A DNA stretch of 64,000 nucleotides from UBA2784 sp964494625 (GCA_964494625.1 CAZBRT010000003.1:186001-250000), one strand, 5' to 3'. Shown: positions 8,005-17,162, counted from the stretch's first letter. The notes: generated from the letters alone by a model not told the origin. Program-made: numbers and translations.

Positions 8005-8487
8005 TTACGCGCCGTGGACAATCAGTTTTCCGGTATCCAGATTTTGCTGGGCGCAGAGCGCGCGATAAAGCTGGAGAACGGTTGGCGCATCCAGAACGCC
8101 GGTGATGTTGCCGCTCGCGTCCAGATTGATGTTGGCGCCATAGATGGCAAACCAGACCACAGTCTCGCCTGTCTGATCGGTCGGCGTTGTCAGCGTGTGC
8201 AACGATCCTGCCGGTTCGAACAGATAGGAGCCCGGCGCGTTCACCACATGCGGGTACTCGCGATAGAACCAGCGGCCCTTTTCCGTCACCGCAAACACCG
8301 GGCCGGTGTGACGGTGGGTCTCGATCTCGAAGCCGGGCTGGAAGCGCGCGCGCAGGACCCAGAGGCCCTGTGTGAGGTCCACGTGCAGGAGCTGGATCGC
8401 CACCTTGTCGCTGACGGCCACGAAAGGCGTGTCATTGATGCCAATGTGCTCGGCGGGCTTTGGCGGCATGAGGGCGGCGGAAGACAT
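8005..8487 (-). CDS. Cupin-fold protein related to 2,4'-dihydroxyacetophenone dioxygenase
   Basis: 160 residues with one cupin barrel. Motif 1 holds THRHTGPVFA and motif 2 holds GSYLFEPAGSLHTL, giving a likely three-His metal site with no Glu at the usual motif 1 place. This pattern resembles the dihydroxyacetophenone dioxygenase and ChrR-like cupins. The ATG at 8487 follows AGCAGGGA with an 8-base spacer; a GTG at 8517 would overlap the preceding reductase gene. It follows the aldo/keto reductase on the same strand and converges on mtnA. The substrate is unknown. Confidence 0.75.
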   Translation of the reverse strand: MSSAALMPPKPAEHIGINDTPFVAVSDKVAIQLLHVDLTQGLWVLRARFQPGFEIETHRHTGPVFAVTEKGRWFYREYPHVVNAPGSYLFEPAGSLHTLTTPTDQTGETVVWFAIYGANINLDASGNITGVLDAPTVLQLYRALCAQQNLDTGKLIVHGA

Positions 8488-8513
8488 CGGATTATCCCTG
8501 CTGGAGAAGGCGG

Positions 8514-9464
8514 TCACCCCGCGCTGGCGGCATCCAATGCGGCGAGGTGGGCAGGCGACAGCTTGAGCGTCAAGGCGACAAGCAACTCCTCAAACTGCTC
8601 CATGCTGGTCGCCGACGCGATGGGGGCGGTCACCGCCTTGCGTGTCATCAGCCAGGCAAGCGCGATCGGCGCGAGTTTCGCGCCGGTTGCGGCGGCGACC
8701 TGATCCATGGCGGCCAGTATCTTCTCACCGCGCGCATTCAGGTAATTGCCCATGCGGGTGCCGCGGATGCTTTTCTTGAAGTCATCGGGCGAGCGATATT
8801 TGCCTGTCAGAAATCCGGCAGCGAGGCCAAAATAGGGGATCACGCCGATGTTGTTGGTGGCGCAGAAGTCCTGCAGCGGTCCCTCGAACGCCGAACGGTC
8901 GGAAAGATTATAGAGCGGCTGGAGTGTCTCGTAGCGCGGCAGGCCATTGCGGGCGCTGATGTCGAGCGCCTCCTTCATGCGCTCGGCGGTGTAGTTCGAG
9001 GCACCGATGGCGCGGACCTTGCCTGCCTTGATCAGCGTGGCAAAGGCGTCAAGCGTTTCCTCCAGCGGCGTTTCGGCATCGTCGCGGTGCGCCTGGTAGA
9101 GGTCGATGGTGCCGACACCCAGCCGCGCCAGGCTGTCGTCGCAGGCGGCGATGATGTTTGCTTTCTTCAGGCCGTTGCGGGTTCCCAACATGCCCACTTT
9201 GGTTGCAATCAGGATTTTCGCGCGTGCAGAAGGCCCACGTGCTTTCAGCCATGCGCCGATCACCGTTTCGGACTCGCCGCCCTTGTGGCCCGGCATCCAT
9301 GCCGAATAGACGTCGGCCGTGTCGATCAGCGTGATGCCCGCCTCGACGCAACGGTCGAGCAGCCGGAACGACATGGCCTGATCGGCGGTCCAGCCGAACA
9401 CATTGCCACCGAACGCAAAGGAGATGGTCTCAAGGCCGGAATTGCCGAGTTTGCGGGTCTGCAT
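8514..9464 (-). CDS. Aldo/keto reductase
   Basis: 316 residues. The TIM-barrel NADPH-dependent reductase fold is shown by GNVFGWTAD, the active-site DTADVYSAW, ATKVG with the catalytic Lys, and YQAHRDD with the His. The C-terminal PIALAWLMTRKAVTAPI and ATSMEQFEE bind the cofactor. It is probably co-transcribed with the cupin gene that begins 26 bases beyond its stop. The substrate cannot be told from sequence. Confidence 0.9.
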   Translation of the reverse strand: MQTRKLGNSGLETISFAFGGNVFGWTADQAMSFRLLDRCVEAGITLIDTADVYSAWMPGHKGGESETVIGAWLKARGPSARAKILIATKVGMLGTRNGLKKANIIAACDDSLARLGVGTIDLYQAHRDDAETPLEETLDAFATLIKAGKVRAIGASNYTAERMKEALDISARNGLPRYETLQPLYNLSDRSAFEGPLQDFCATNNIGVIPYFGLAAGFLTGKYRSPDDFKKSIRGTRMGNYLNARGEKILAAMDQVAAATGAKLAPIALAWLMTRKAVTAPIASATSMEQFEELLVALTLKLSPAHLAALDAASAG

Positions 9465-9578
9465 GGGAGGGCTCTTTCTGGTTGTGACGATGCCGTGACT
9501 TTAGCGGAACCGGGGGGCGGCGCCATGGGTTTGCAGCGGGCGGACCGAAATCGGCTGGATTGCATATCCGCATTGCGT

Positions 9579-9681
9579 GGTTCGACGAAGGCTCACCATG
9601 AGGACGCATGCGAGTAGCATGAGTGCCAGTCACTGACATCCTCACCCTGAGCGCATCGCGCAGCGATGCAGTCGAAGGGGG
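9579..9681. repeat. Dispersed intergenic inverted repeat, copy 1
   Basis: The arm at 9579-9603 reads through TTCGACGAAGGCTCACCATG. The facing arm at 9640-9681 reads through CCTCACCCTGAGCGC and ends GTCGAAGGGGG, so the ends are inverted to each other. The second arm contains a perfect small hairpin, GCATCGC and GCGATGC at 9653-9669. A related copy in the opposite orientation lies at 33663-33741. It fills the gap between the reductase and ychF. Such CTCAGGGTGAGG / GTCGAAGG repeats are common in alphaproteobacterial intergenic DNA. Confidence 0.65.
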
Positions 9682-9718
9682 CAGTGACCTGGTGCAACGA
9701 AGTCTTGGGCAGTGCCTC

Positions 9719-10816
9719 TCACGCATTGAACCGGAAGTGCAGCACGTCGCCATCGGCAACGACATATTCCTTGCCTTCAAGGCGCAGTTTGCCCGCATCG
9801 CGCGCGCCTGCCTCGCCATTGCCGGTGACATAATCGTCAAAGGCAATTGTCTCGGCGCGGATGAAGCCCTTTTCGAAGTCGGTGTGGATGGCAGCGGCCG
9901 CGCGCGGCGCGCGGGTGCCCTTCACGATGGTCCAGGCGCGGGCTTCCTTGGGGCCGACCGTGAAATAGGTGATGAGGCCGAGCAGGCGATAGCCCTCGCG
10001 GATCATGCGGTTGAGGCCCGGCTCCTCAAGGCCAAGCGCCGAGAGGAACTCCACCCGCTCGTCAGCGCCGAGCATCGCGACTTCTGATTCAATCTTGGCT
10101 GAGATTGCGACACAGCCCGCGCCTTCGCGCTTGGCCATTTCCTCCACGCGACGGGAATGGGCATTGCCGGTCGCGGCATTGCCTTCTTCCACGTTGCAGA
10201 CATAGAGCACGGGTTTTGAGGTCAGAAGGCCCAGTGCGCGGAACGCAGGCTCCTCGTCTGAAGTGATTTTGGCGGCGCGCGCAGGCTTGCCCGCACGCAA
10301 CTGTTCAAGCGCCTTCTGCATCAGGGCGGCTTCGGCTGCGGCTTCCTTGTCGCCGGTCTTGGCCTTTTTCTCGAGCGGCGTGACGCGGCGCTCAAGGCTG
10401 TCGAGGTCGGCGAGCATCAATTCCGTTTCGACTGTCTCGGCATCGGCGACGGGATCAATCTTGCCCTCCACGTGGGTGACATCGCCATCTTCGAAGCAGC
10501 GCAGCACATGGAGCACGGCATCGACCTCGCGGATGTTCGCCAGGAACTGGTTGCCGAGACCCTCGCCCTTTGACGCGCCCCGCACGAGACCGGCAATGTC
10601 CACGAAGGTGATGCGGGTCGGGATGATCTGTGCCGACTTGCCGATGGAAGCCAATCTGTCGATGCGCGGGTCAGGCACGGCCACTTCGCCGACATTGGGT
10701 TCGATCGTGCAGAAGGGATAGTTCGCGGCCTGGGCCGCGGCTGTCTGCGTCAGCGCGTTGAACAAGGTTGACTTGCCGACATTGGGCAGGCCGACAATGC
10801 CGCATTTGAAACCCAT
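9719..10816 (-). CDS. ychF: Redox-regulated ATPase/GTPase YchF (Obg family)
   Basis: 365 residues, close to E. coli YchF (363). The P-loop GLPNVGKST and the switch segment FVDIAGLVRGASKGEGLGN are present, with a central coiled-coil arm and the C-terminal TGS domain (FTVGPKEARAWTI, then KEYVVADGDVLHFRFN). YchF hydrolyses ATP in preference to GTP and binds ribosomes. The second of two tandem ATG codons (10816) gives the universal MGFKCGIVG start and best spacing from GGAG. It starts four bases after the pth stop, so the two are probably translationally coupled. Confidence 0.97.
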   Translation of the reverse strand: MGFKCGIVGLPNVGKSTLFNALTQTAAAQAANYPFCTIEPNVGEVAVPDPRIDRLASIGKSAQIIPTRITFVDIAGLVRGASKGEGLGNQFLANIREVDAVLHVLRCFEDGDVTHVEGKIDPVADAETVETELMLADLDSLERRVTPLEKKAKTGDKEAAAEAALMQKALEQLRAGKPARAAKITSDEEPAFRALGLLTSKPVLYVCNVEEGNAATGNAHSRRVEEMAKREGAGCVAISAKIESEVAMLGADERVEFLSALGLEEPGLNRMIREGYRLLGLITYFTVGPKEARAWTIVKGTRAPRAAAAIHTDFEKGFIRAETIAFDDYVTGNGEAGARDAGKLRLEGKEYVVADGDVLHFRFNA

Positions 10817-10820
10817 CATC

Positions 10821-11432
10821 TTACTCCGGTTCTGGCTTTGGCGGTTGGTTCGCGCGTTCACGCATGAGGGCGACGCGCGTGGCAAACTGGTTGGGATCAT
10901 TGCCCGCAAGAAGGGGCGCTGCTTCGACCATGTGGCTGATCAAGGGGTCAAGCCAAAGATGGTCGTCGCGCGAAAAATCGGAAAGCACATGGCCCTGTAC
11001 GCGGTTGCGGTCGCCGGGATGGCCGATGCCGATGCGCACGCGGCGGAAATCAGGTCCCAGATGGGCGACGAGCGACTTGAGGCCGTTATTGCCGGCCGTG
11101 CCGCCTCCCGACTTCACGCGGATCTGGCCTGGCTCCAGGTCAAGCTCGTCGTGAAAGACGGTAATGCCGCTCACCGTGATCTTGTAGAAATGGGCGGCAG
11201 CCTGTGCGGCGTTGCCGGAGAGGTTCATGTAGGTGAGCGGTTTGAGGAGCAGCACGCGCACCTGTCCATGGGGGCCGGGCAGGCGGCCTTCGGCGACCTC
11301 TCCCTGAAACTGCGGACGGAACGACGCAAAGCCATAGTGGCGCGCTATGGCGTCGATCACCATGAAGCCGACATTGTGCCGGTGGCCCGCATATTGCGGA
11401 CCCGGATTGCCGAGGCCGACAAAGAGCAACAT
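10821..11432 (-). CDS. pth: Peptidyl-tRNA hydrolase
   Basis: 203 residues. It frees tRNA from peptidyl-tRNA that has dropped off the ribosome. GLGNPGPQYAGHRHNVGF carries the catalytic His and Asn, and FHDELDLEPGQIRVKSGGG the catalytic Asp. The C-terminal tail is basic and proline rich. It sits between rplY upstream and ychF downstream on the minus strand, a common alphaproteobacterial order. Confidence 0.97.
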   Translation of the reverse strand: MLLFVGLGNPGPQYAGHRHNVGFMVIDAIARHYGFASFRPQFQGEVAEGRLPGPHGQVRVLLLKPLTYMNLSGNAAQAAAHFYKITVSGITVFHDELDLEPGQIRVKSGGGTAGNNGLKSLVAHLGPDFRRVRIGIGHPGDRNRVQGHVLSDFSRDDHLWLDPLISHMVEAAPLLAGNDPNQFATRVALMRERANQPPKPEPE

Positions 11433-11474
11433 CGCGTCCTCCGCCAGGCCCTCCCGCTTTCAGGCGGGGCTGGC

Positions 11475-12224
11475 TTACTTCTTCGCCGGACCCTTGGCAG
11501 CAGGCGCAGCCGGGGCCTTCGCACCGGCAGCGGGAGCCTTTGCACCGGCAGCGGGCGCCTTGGCGCCAGCAGCCGGGGCCGCACCGGCGGCAGGGGCAGC
11601 ACCCGCAGCAGGAGCCGCTGCATCGGCTTCCGTGGTCTTGACCTCGGTCTCGGCAATCGTCGACGGCGGCACGATCGTGGCAACCGTGAAGTCACGCGAC
11701 TGGATCACGGGCTTCACGCCTTCCGGCAGCTTGAAGGCTGAAATATGCAGGCTGTCATTGATGTCGAGCGTGCCGAGGTCGGCGATGATTTCCTGCGGAA
11801 TGTTGTCCGAGGGGCAGTGAAGCTCCACCTCGTGGCGCACGACGTTCAGCACGCCGCCACGCTTCAGGCCCGGTGAAGTTTCCTGATTGATGAAACGCAC
11901 CGGAATGAAAAGCGCAACGCGCGATCCTTCCTCGATGCGGAAGAGGTCGAAGTGGACAGGGCGATCCGAGACCGGATGAACCTGCACGTCGCGCGGCACA
12001 ACCTTGGCCTTCTTGCCCGCGACATTGACCTCAAAGAGGGTCGAGGTGAAACGGCCGGCCTGGATCGCGAAATCGAGGTCGCGCACCGTCATGGCGACGT
12101 TCTGCGGGGCATCCTTGCCGCCATACATGACGCCGGGCACCAGTGCCGCGTTGCGCGTCTTGCGCGCGGCGCCGGATCCCGAACCTTCGCGGGCGATGAC
12201 ATTGAGGGGGCGTGCTTGGGCCAT
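11475..12224 (-). CDS. rplY: 50S ribosomal protein L25 (CTC family)
   Basis: 249 residues. The N-terminal L25 domain binds 5S rRNA (ARPLNVIAREGSGSGAARKT, then the VPGVMYGG segment), followed by the TL5-type beta domain. The last 55 residues or so are a low-complexity tail of Ala, Pro, Gly and Lys with repeated PAAGA units, longer than in most relatives. The leader contains a perfect GGCCGG-AAA-CCGGCC hairpin at 12276-12290. Confidence 0.95.
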   Translation of the reverse strand: MAQARPLNVIAREGSGSGAARKTRNAALVPGVMYGGKDAPQNVAMTVRDLDFAIQAGRFTSTLFEVNVAGKKAKVVPRDVQVHPVSDRPVHFDLFRIEEGSRVALFIPVRFINQETSPGLKRGGVLNVVRHEVELHCPSDNIPQEIIADLGTLDINDSLHISAFKLPEGVKPVIQSRDFTVATIVPPSTIAETEVKTTEADAAAPAAGAAPAAGAAPAAGAKAPAAGAKAPAAGAKAPAAPAAKGPAKK

Positions 12225-12408
12225 GGCAGATCGTCCGGTACGTAAGACAGGGATGCAAATGAGCGCCTGCAGGAGGGCCGGAAACCGGCCGCTTGGCCGT
12301 GCGGGGCGCTCGCGGAAGCCCGTGCTTCTACATCAAGGGCTTAGGCGCTGCAACATGGAAAGGGGGGCAAATCCCTCCCTTGATTGATGGCCGCAACCCT
12401 TTGATCCA

Positions 12409-13341
12409 TCAATTAAAAAGGCTTGAAACCGATTCCTCGTTGGTGATGCGGCGCATCGCTTCACCCATCAAAGGGGCAACCGAGATGCGCCGGATCTTGG
12501 CGCAGGCCTTGACCTGCTCGGTCGGCTCGATGGTGTTTGTCACCACCAGCGTCTTCAATTTTGAGCGGTTGATGCGGTCGGTCGCCCCGCCTGACAGCAC
12601 GCCATGAGAGACATAGGCAAAGACCTCGCGCGCGCCTTTGGCCACAAGCGCGTCTGCCGCGTTGCAGAGCGTACCTGCGCTGTCCACAATGTCATCGACG
12701 AGCACGCAAATGCGGCCGCTGACATCACCGATCACGTTCATCACTTCGCTCTCACCCGCGCGCTCGCGACGCTTGTCGATGATGGCGAGATCGGCATTGA
12801 GGCGCTTGGCCAGCGCGCGCGTGCGCACCACGCCGCCGACATCGGGCGACACCATCATCACGTTCTCCGTGCCGATGGTGGCGCGGATGTCGCGCTCAAG
12901 CGCGGGGGCGGCAAAGAGATTGTCGGTCGGGATGTCAAAGAAGCCCTGGATCTGCCCGGCGTGAAGGTCAAGCGTCAGCACGCGCTGGGCACCTGCTTCG
13001 GTGATGAGATTGGCGATCAGCTTGGCCGAGATCGGCGTACGGGGGCCGGGTTTGCGGTCCTGCCGCGCGTAACCGAAATAGGGGATGACGGCGGTGATGC
13101 GGCGCGCGGAGGCGCGCTTCAGCGCATCAATGATGATCAGAAGCTCCATCACGTTGTCATTGGCGGGAAACGAGGTGGACTGGATGACAAAGACATCCTC
13201 GCCGCGCACGTTTTCGAGAATCTCCACAAACACTTCCATGTCGGCAAAACGCCGCACGACACTTTTGGTCAGGGGAAGGGCCAGATAGTCCGCAATCTCG
13301 GTCGAGAGCGGCGGATTCGAGTTTCCGGCAATCAGCTTCAT
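12409..13341 (-). CDS. prs: Ribose-phosphate pyrophosphokinase
   Basis: 310 residues. It makes PRPP from ribose-5-phosphate and ATP for nucleotide, His and Trp synthesis. YFGYARQDRKPGPRTPI is the ATP loop, VLTLDLHAGQIQGFF the metal and ribose site, and CVLVDDIVDSAGTLCNAA the PRPP loop. Its last codons overlap an imperfect inverted repeat (ATTGATGG 12383-12390 and CCATCAAT 12406-12413) with no U-tract, which I do not call a terminator. PRPP made here also feeds Apt. Confidence 0.97.
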   Translation of the reverse strand: MKLIAGNSNPPLSTEIADYLALPLTKSVVRRFADMEVFVEILENVRGEDVFVIQSTSFPANDNVMELLIIIDALKRASARRITAVIPYFGYARQDRKPGPRTPISAKLIANLITEAGAQRVLTLDLHAGQIQGFFDIPTDNLFAAPALERDIRATIGTENVMMVSPDVGGVVRTRALAKRLNADLAIIDKRRERAGESEVMNVIGDVSGRICVLVDDIVDSAGTLCNAADALVAKGAREVFAYVSHGVLSGGATDRINRSKLKTLVVTNTIEPTEQVKACAKIRRISVAPLMGEAMRRITNEESVSSLFN

Positions 13342-13436
13342 CGCGCGTCTTCCCCGACAGAGGCGGTGTCCAGCGGCGCCTTGTAGCTTGGGTGACAGAA
13401 CGGTGAAAGGGGCAGCATTGCCACGCGCATTTCAGG

Positions 13437-14339
13437 TCAGCGGCGGCGCGTCAGTTCGGCCAAAAGGGCTGCAATCCCGTCGGCCGCTGCGTCACCGGCC
13501 AGGGCCGCCGTCTCGTTCCATGGTCCATTGATGTCGCGAATCGGCATCTCGTTGGCCTGGGTGACATCGCCGAGCGGCGTGCCAGCCGAATCGGCCAACG
13601 TCCAGTTGATCGTCACGAGGCGCCTGTCGCTTGCGTCCCCCGAGAGGGTGACGGCGGCGGAAAGTTCGTAATCATAGGGCGCGCCTTCATCCGCAATGAC
13701 GACGCCCCGCCGGGCGAGCCCTGTGGCAGCGGCGCGGGCGAGCAGGGCGGCAGCGCCGTCCGGCTCGGCCGTTATTGCGCCGATGCGAACGCGTGGTGTG
13801 TTGATGGCGGGCGCCTGTGTTTCGGCGGTGCCGGCGGTTGGTGCCTTGCCCAAATCATCGGCGAGACGAAGCGCGGTTGCGTCGGCAATGGCGGAAAGGG
13901 CAATGCCGTCGAACGCCTCCGGTGTTGCGGGTGCAGCAGCATCGAAAGTGCCGCGCATCGTGCCATCCGGCGCTGTCAGGCTGAAGCGGATCACGCTTGC
14001 CTGATATTGCCCGGCAAGGACGAGGCTCCCCTCCGGCGCACTGCGAGAGGACGCCAGCACGTCGCGCTGTTGCAGGGCTTCGGCAATCCGTTCGGCAAGG
14101 TCAGCGGCATGCGAATCATCCAGCCCGGCAATCGGGGCGACGAAAATTGTCTCTTCGCCGATGATGCTGGTGAGTGCTTCCCAGTTGCGGTTCGTTCCCT
14201 CGAAGGGCCGGTTCATGGCGAAGGGATCGCGCACGCCGATCGCGTCCGTCAGGCTGCCACAGGCAGCGAGCATCGCAAGGGCGGCAACGCTAAGGGCGAA
14301 GCGCAATGAGCGACAGGTTGCGTCCATAATCGGTTTCAT
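13437..14339 (-). CDS. Predicted lipoprotein of unknown function
   Basis: About 300 residues. A basic N tail and hydrophobic stretch end in the lipobox AMLAAC, so the mature protein should be anchored by Cys at about residue 27. The body has two similar alpha/beta halves with phrases such as IFVAPIAGLDD and VRIGAITAEPDG, suggesting an outer-membrane-assembly or periplasmic binding fold, but I recognise no family. The start lies inside pgeF; ATG 14339 (MKPIMDATC) and ATG 14327 (MDATC) are equally plausible. Last gene of the lgt-midA-pgeF run. Confidence 0.75.
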   Translation of the reverse strand: MKPIMDATCRSLRFALSVAALAMLAACGSLTDAIGVRDPFAMNRPFEGTNRNWEALTSIIGEETIFVAPIAGLDDSHAADLAERIAEALQQRDVLASSRSAPEGSLVLAGQYQASVIRFSLTAPDGTMRGTFDAAAPATPEAFDGIALSAIADATALRLADDLGKAPTAGTAETQAPAINTPRVRIGAITAEPDGAAALLARAAATGLARRGVVIADEGAPYDYELSAAVTLSGDASDRRLVTINWTLADSAGTPLGDVTQANEMPIRDINGPWNETAALAGDAAADGIAALLAELTRRR

Positions 14340-15072
14340 GGGCGTGTGTGGTGCGGCGAAAGCTGAAGTAAGGACCAGCATAGGTGCAGGCGATGGGCTT
14401 GTCCGGGGCATTCATCACACCAAAGGCGGTAAGGCGCCGCCCCAGATAGGAGGAAAGATCGAACATGAAATGGCCGGAACGGGAAGACTTCACAAAGAAC
14501 GCGTCATTGGATGATACCGCGTCCAGGAAGCGCGTGCGGAACTCGGCCCCCACCTCATAGTTCTCGGCGCTGATCGACGGTCCGATGGCGACCCGGATGT
14601 TGGCAAGGGTTGCACCCAGTTCCATCATGCGGGTCAACATCGCTTCGACAACACCGCCAAAGGCACCCTTCCAGCCGGCATGGGCCGCGCCAATGACACC
14701 GGCAATTGGATCGGCGGCCAGCACGGGCGCGCAATCGGCTGCGAGAATGCCGAGCGCGATGCCGGGCGTTCGTGTCACCATCGCATCGGCGCGCGGCGCC
14801 ATGCCGTGCTGCCACGGCGCCTCGACCGTCACGACATCGGGCGAGTGGATTTGATAGGCGGTCACGAGGTTCCCGGGCGCAAGGTTGAGCGCGTGGGCGC
14901 AGCGCGCGCGGTTTTCGGCAACGCAAGCGGGATCATCGGACGAGCCAAAACCGCAATTGAGGCTGGCATAGAGACCTGATGAGACGCCGCCCTCGCGGCC
15001 AAAGAATCCGTGGGCAATGCCGGCAAGTTGCGCGAGCGCTGGCGATTGCAGGAACGGGGCGGTGTTGCTCAT
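14290..15072 (-). CDS. pgeF: Peptidoglycan editing factor / laccase-domain protein (YfiH, DUF152)
   Basis: 260 residues. HGFFGREGGVSSGLYASLN is the family start, followed by the metal-site motifs AADCAPVLA and HAGWKGAFGGVVEA. In E. coli this protein removes wrongly incorporated serine from peptidoglycan precursors; older annotation as polyphenol oxidase reflects the fold. Its start overlaps the midA-like stop by four bases (ATGA), and its end overlaps the lipoprotein start. Confidence 0.93.
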   Translation of the reverse strand: MSNTAPFLQSPALAQLAGIAHGFFGREGGVSSGLYASLNCGFGSSDDPACVAENRARCAHALNLAPGNLVTAYQIHSPDVVTVEAPWQHGMAPRADAMVTRTPGIALGILAADCAPVLAADPIAGVIGAAHAGWKGAFGGVVEAMLTRMMELGATLANIRVAIGPSISAENYEVGAEFRTRFLDAVSSNDAFFVKSSRSGHFMFDLSSYLGRRLTAFGVMNAPDKPIACTYAGPYFSFRRTTHAHETDYGRNLSLIALRP

Positions 15073-16151
15073 GGTGCAAATCCGGCAGGCAGTGGGGCGT
15101 CCGGCGGCAGGACTGCCATCACCTTGAAGAGATGGCCCATGGCATCGGCGCCGGCAAGGCGGCTCGCGGCTGCCCGCAAATCATCGGCCCGTGCCGGGTT
15201 GGCCCGCGCGAGGCTCTCGGCGCGCAAGCCAAGGCCGAGGGCGTCGAGAAATTCTCCCTGCGGCGCTGGGCCGTTCGTGCGGCAACCCCGCGCATGCGCC
15301 TCCCGCGACAGGGCTCCGAAATCGACATGCGTCGTCAGATCGGCGTCGCCGGGCGTCTCCAGCACCGGCACAAATTTGTGCTTGTGCATCGCCTGCAGCG
15401 TGTCGCCGAAGGCCGGGCCCTCGTGCCCATAGTCAATCACCAGGGCGATGCCGCCATCCTGCGCGAGGCGGTCGGCGATATCCGCCATGATGGCTGTTGC
15501 AGCGGGGCAGGCTTCGAGAATGTCGCCGTCCGTTGGTGTCGCGCGCGGCAGCGACGCAGCATCGATCGGCACAGCACCGGACAGCGCAAAGCCAAGCCCG
15601 CCCTTGCTGTCATGGGTGATGGTGCGCAGATGCCAGTTTCCCCGAAAATACTGGTATTGCGCGACAGGCAGCGCATCGAAAAATTCGTTGGCAATCAGAA
15701 AGAGCGGCTCACCGCGCGGCACGCTGCCGAGCGTATCGTGCCAGGAAATGCTTGCGCCCGTGTCCCCAAGCGCTTCGCGTTGACGCGCGCGCAGGAAAGG
15801 GCTTGTCTCGACAAGATGGATCCCGAGCGCTTGTCTGAACGTCGGCAGCACGCGTGTCGCGCGCAGGATGTCTGCCATCAGCGTGCCGCGTCCCGGACCA
15901 AGCTCTACAAGGTGCACGGATCGGGCGCTGCCGCTGCGCTGCCAGAAATCGGCAAGGCAGAGCCCCACCAGTTCACCGAACATCTGGGAAATTTCGGGCG
16001 CGGTGATGAAATCGCCCGCAGCACCCAGAGGGTCCTGCTTGCGGTAGTAGCCATGCGTCCTGTGGCCCAGCGCCAGACCCATGAAAGTTGCGACCGGCAT
16101 CGGGCCATCGGCGTCGATCAGGGCCGCAATCTCGTCTTGCAGCGCGTTCAT
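15069..16151 (-). CDS. Class I SAM-dependent methyltransferase of the MidA/NDUFAF7 family
   Basis: 360 residues. GDFITAPEISQMFGELVG is the family hallmark, and VHLVELGPGRGTLMADILRA is the SAM-binding loop. The mitochondrial homologue NDUFAF7 methylates an Arg of a complex I subunit during assembly; a similar role for bacterial NDH-1 is plausible but inferred. The gene overlaps both lgt upstream and pgeF downstream by four bases, so all three are coupled. Confidence 0.92.
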   Translation of the reverse strand: MNALQDEIAALIDADGPMPVATFMGLALGHRTHGYYRKQDPLGAAGDFITAPEISQMFGELVGLCLADFWQRSGSARSVHLVELGPGRGTLMADILRATRVLPTFRQALGIHLVETSPFLRARQREALGDTGASISWHDTLGSVPRGEPLFLIANEFFDALPVAQYQYFRGNWHLRTITHDSKGGLGFALSGAVPIDAASLPRATPTDGDILEACPAATAIMADIADRLAQDGGIALVIDYGHEGPAFGDTLQAMHKHKFVPVLETPGDADLTTHVDFGALSREAHARGCRTNGPAPQGEFLDALGLGLRAESLARANPARADDLRAAASRLAGADAMGHLFKVMAVLPPDAPLPAGFAP

Positions 16152-17038
16152 TTCTTCTTGCGTGCAGCCGGTTTGGCGACGGGCACTGACCCGCGCGGGC
16201 CATAGACCCAGAAGAGAAGTCCCGCGACCATCATCGGCAGCGAGAGCAGCGTTCCCATCGACAGGTTGAGCGAAAGGCTGACCATCTGGTCGCTGTCACG
16301 GAAGAAATACTCGACGATGGCGCGCGCAATGCCATAACCGCCGATGAAGATCGCGATGGCCCCGCCGCGCCGTTCCAGCAGGCGGAAGCGGGCGATCAGG
16401 ACGCCGATCACCACAAAAAGCACGATGCCTTCGAGAAAGGCCTCGTAAAGCTGGCTGGGGTGGCGCGGCAGGGCCCCCGCACCATTGACGGGGAAGACCA
16501 TGCCCAGCGGGCTCTCGGTCACGCGGCCATAGAGTTCGCCATTGATGAAGTTTGCAACACGGCCAAAGAAAAGGCCGATGGGCGCAACCGCTGCCATCAG
16601 GTCGCCAAAGCGCAGCATGTCGATGCCGCGGCGGCGCGAAAACCAGATCACGGCCAGGACGACGCCGATGAAGCCGCCGTGGAACGACATGCCGCCTTCC
16701 CAGATCAAGAGCCAGTTGATCGGGTTGAGATAGGTCTCTGTCTGGTAGATGAGGCCATAGAAAAGGACGTATCCAATCCGTCCGCCCAGAATGATGCCGA
16801 TGGTCGCCCAGACGATGAAATCATCCGCATCGACAGGTTTGAGCGGCGCCTTGCCGCCGAAAGTCGGCGACTGCCACAGCGTCGCGTTGCGCAGGAGGCG
16901 CACGATCCACCACCAGCCAAGGACGATCCCGGCAATATACGCGACCGCATACCAGCGCAGTGCGAACGGACCGATGGCAAAGATCACCGGGTCGATCTCG
17001 GGGTAGGTGAGGACGAGGGCGGGAAGTCCTGAGAGCAT
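16148..17038 (-). CDS. lgt: Prolipoprotein diacylglyceryl transferase
   Basis: 296 residues with about seven membrane helices. It transfers a diacylglyceryl group from phosphatidylglycerol to the lipobox Cys of prolipoproteins. The signature GRVANFINGELYGR and the essential GGMSFHGG region are intact. The ATG at 17038 (MLSGLPALVLTYPEIDP) is the family start; upstream in-frame codons run into the intergenic repeat. It begins a run of overlapping genes that includes a lipoprotein substrate. Confidence 0.96.
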   Translation of the reverse strand: MLSGLPALVLTYPEIDPVIFAIGPFALRWYAVAYIAGIVLGWWWIVRLLRNATLWQSPTFGGKAPLKPVDADDFIVWATIGIILGGRIGYVLFYGLIYQTETYLNPINWLLIWEGGMSFHGGFIGVVLAVIWFSRRRGIDMLRFGDLMAAVAPIGLFFGRVANFINGELYGRVTESPLGMVFPVNGAGALPRHPSQLYEAFLEGIVLFVVIGVLIARFRLLERRGGAIAIFIGGYGIARAIVEYFFRDSDQMVSLSLNLSMGTLLSLPMMVAGLLFWVYGPRGSVPVAKPAARKKK

Positions 17039-17162
17039 GTCGGATCGTGCCTTTGTGGTTTGGCCGGACCATATCAGGATCACATGGAAAAAGTGAAAAT
17101 CTGCCGCGCCTCCTGCGGCCATTTCCGGCTTGCCCGGCGTGCCCGGGAGACGCAATCTCACT

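Noticed and set aside
8005..8487. Naming the cupin as a methylthioxylulose-phosphate methylsulfurylase
   Set aside because: Motifs fit the dihydroxyacetophenone dioxygenase-like group better, the gene is on the opposite strand from mtnA, and no RuBisCO-like partner is present.
12383..12413. Inverted repeat at the end of prs as a terminator
   Set aside because: Stem of eight pairs, but no U-tract on the minus strand and it overlaps the stop codon.
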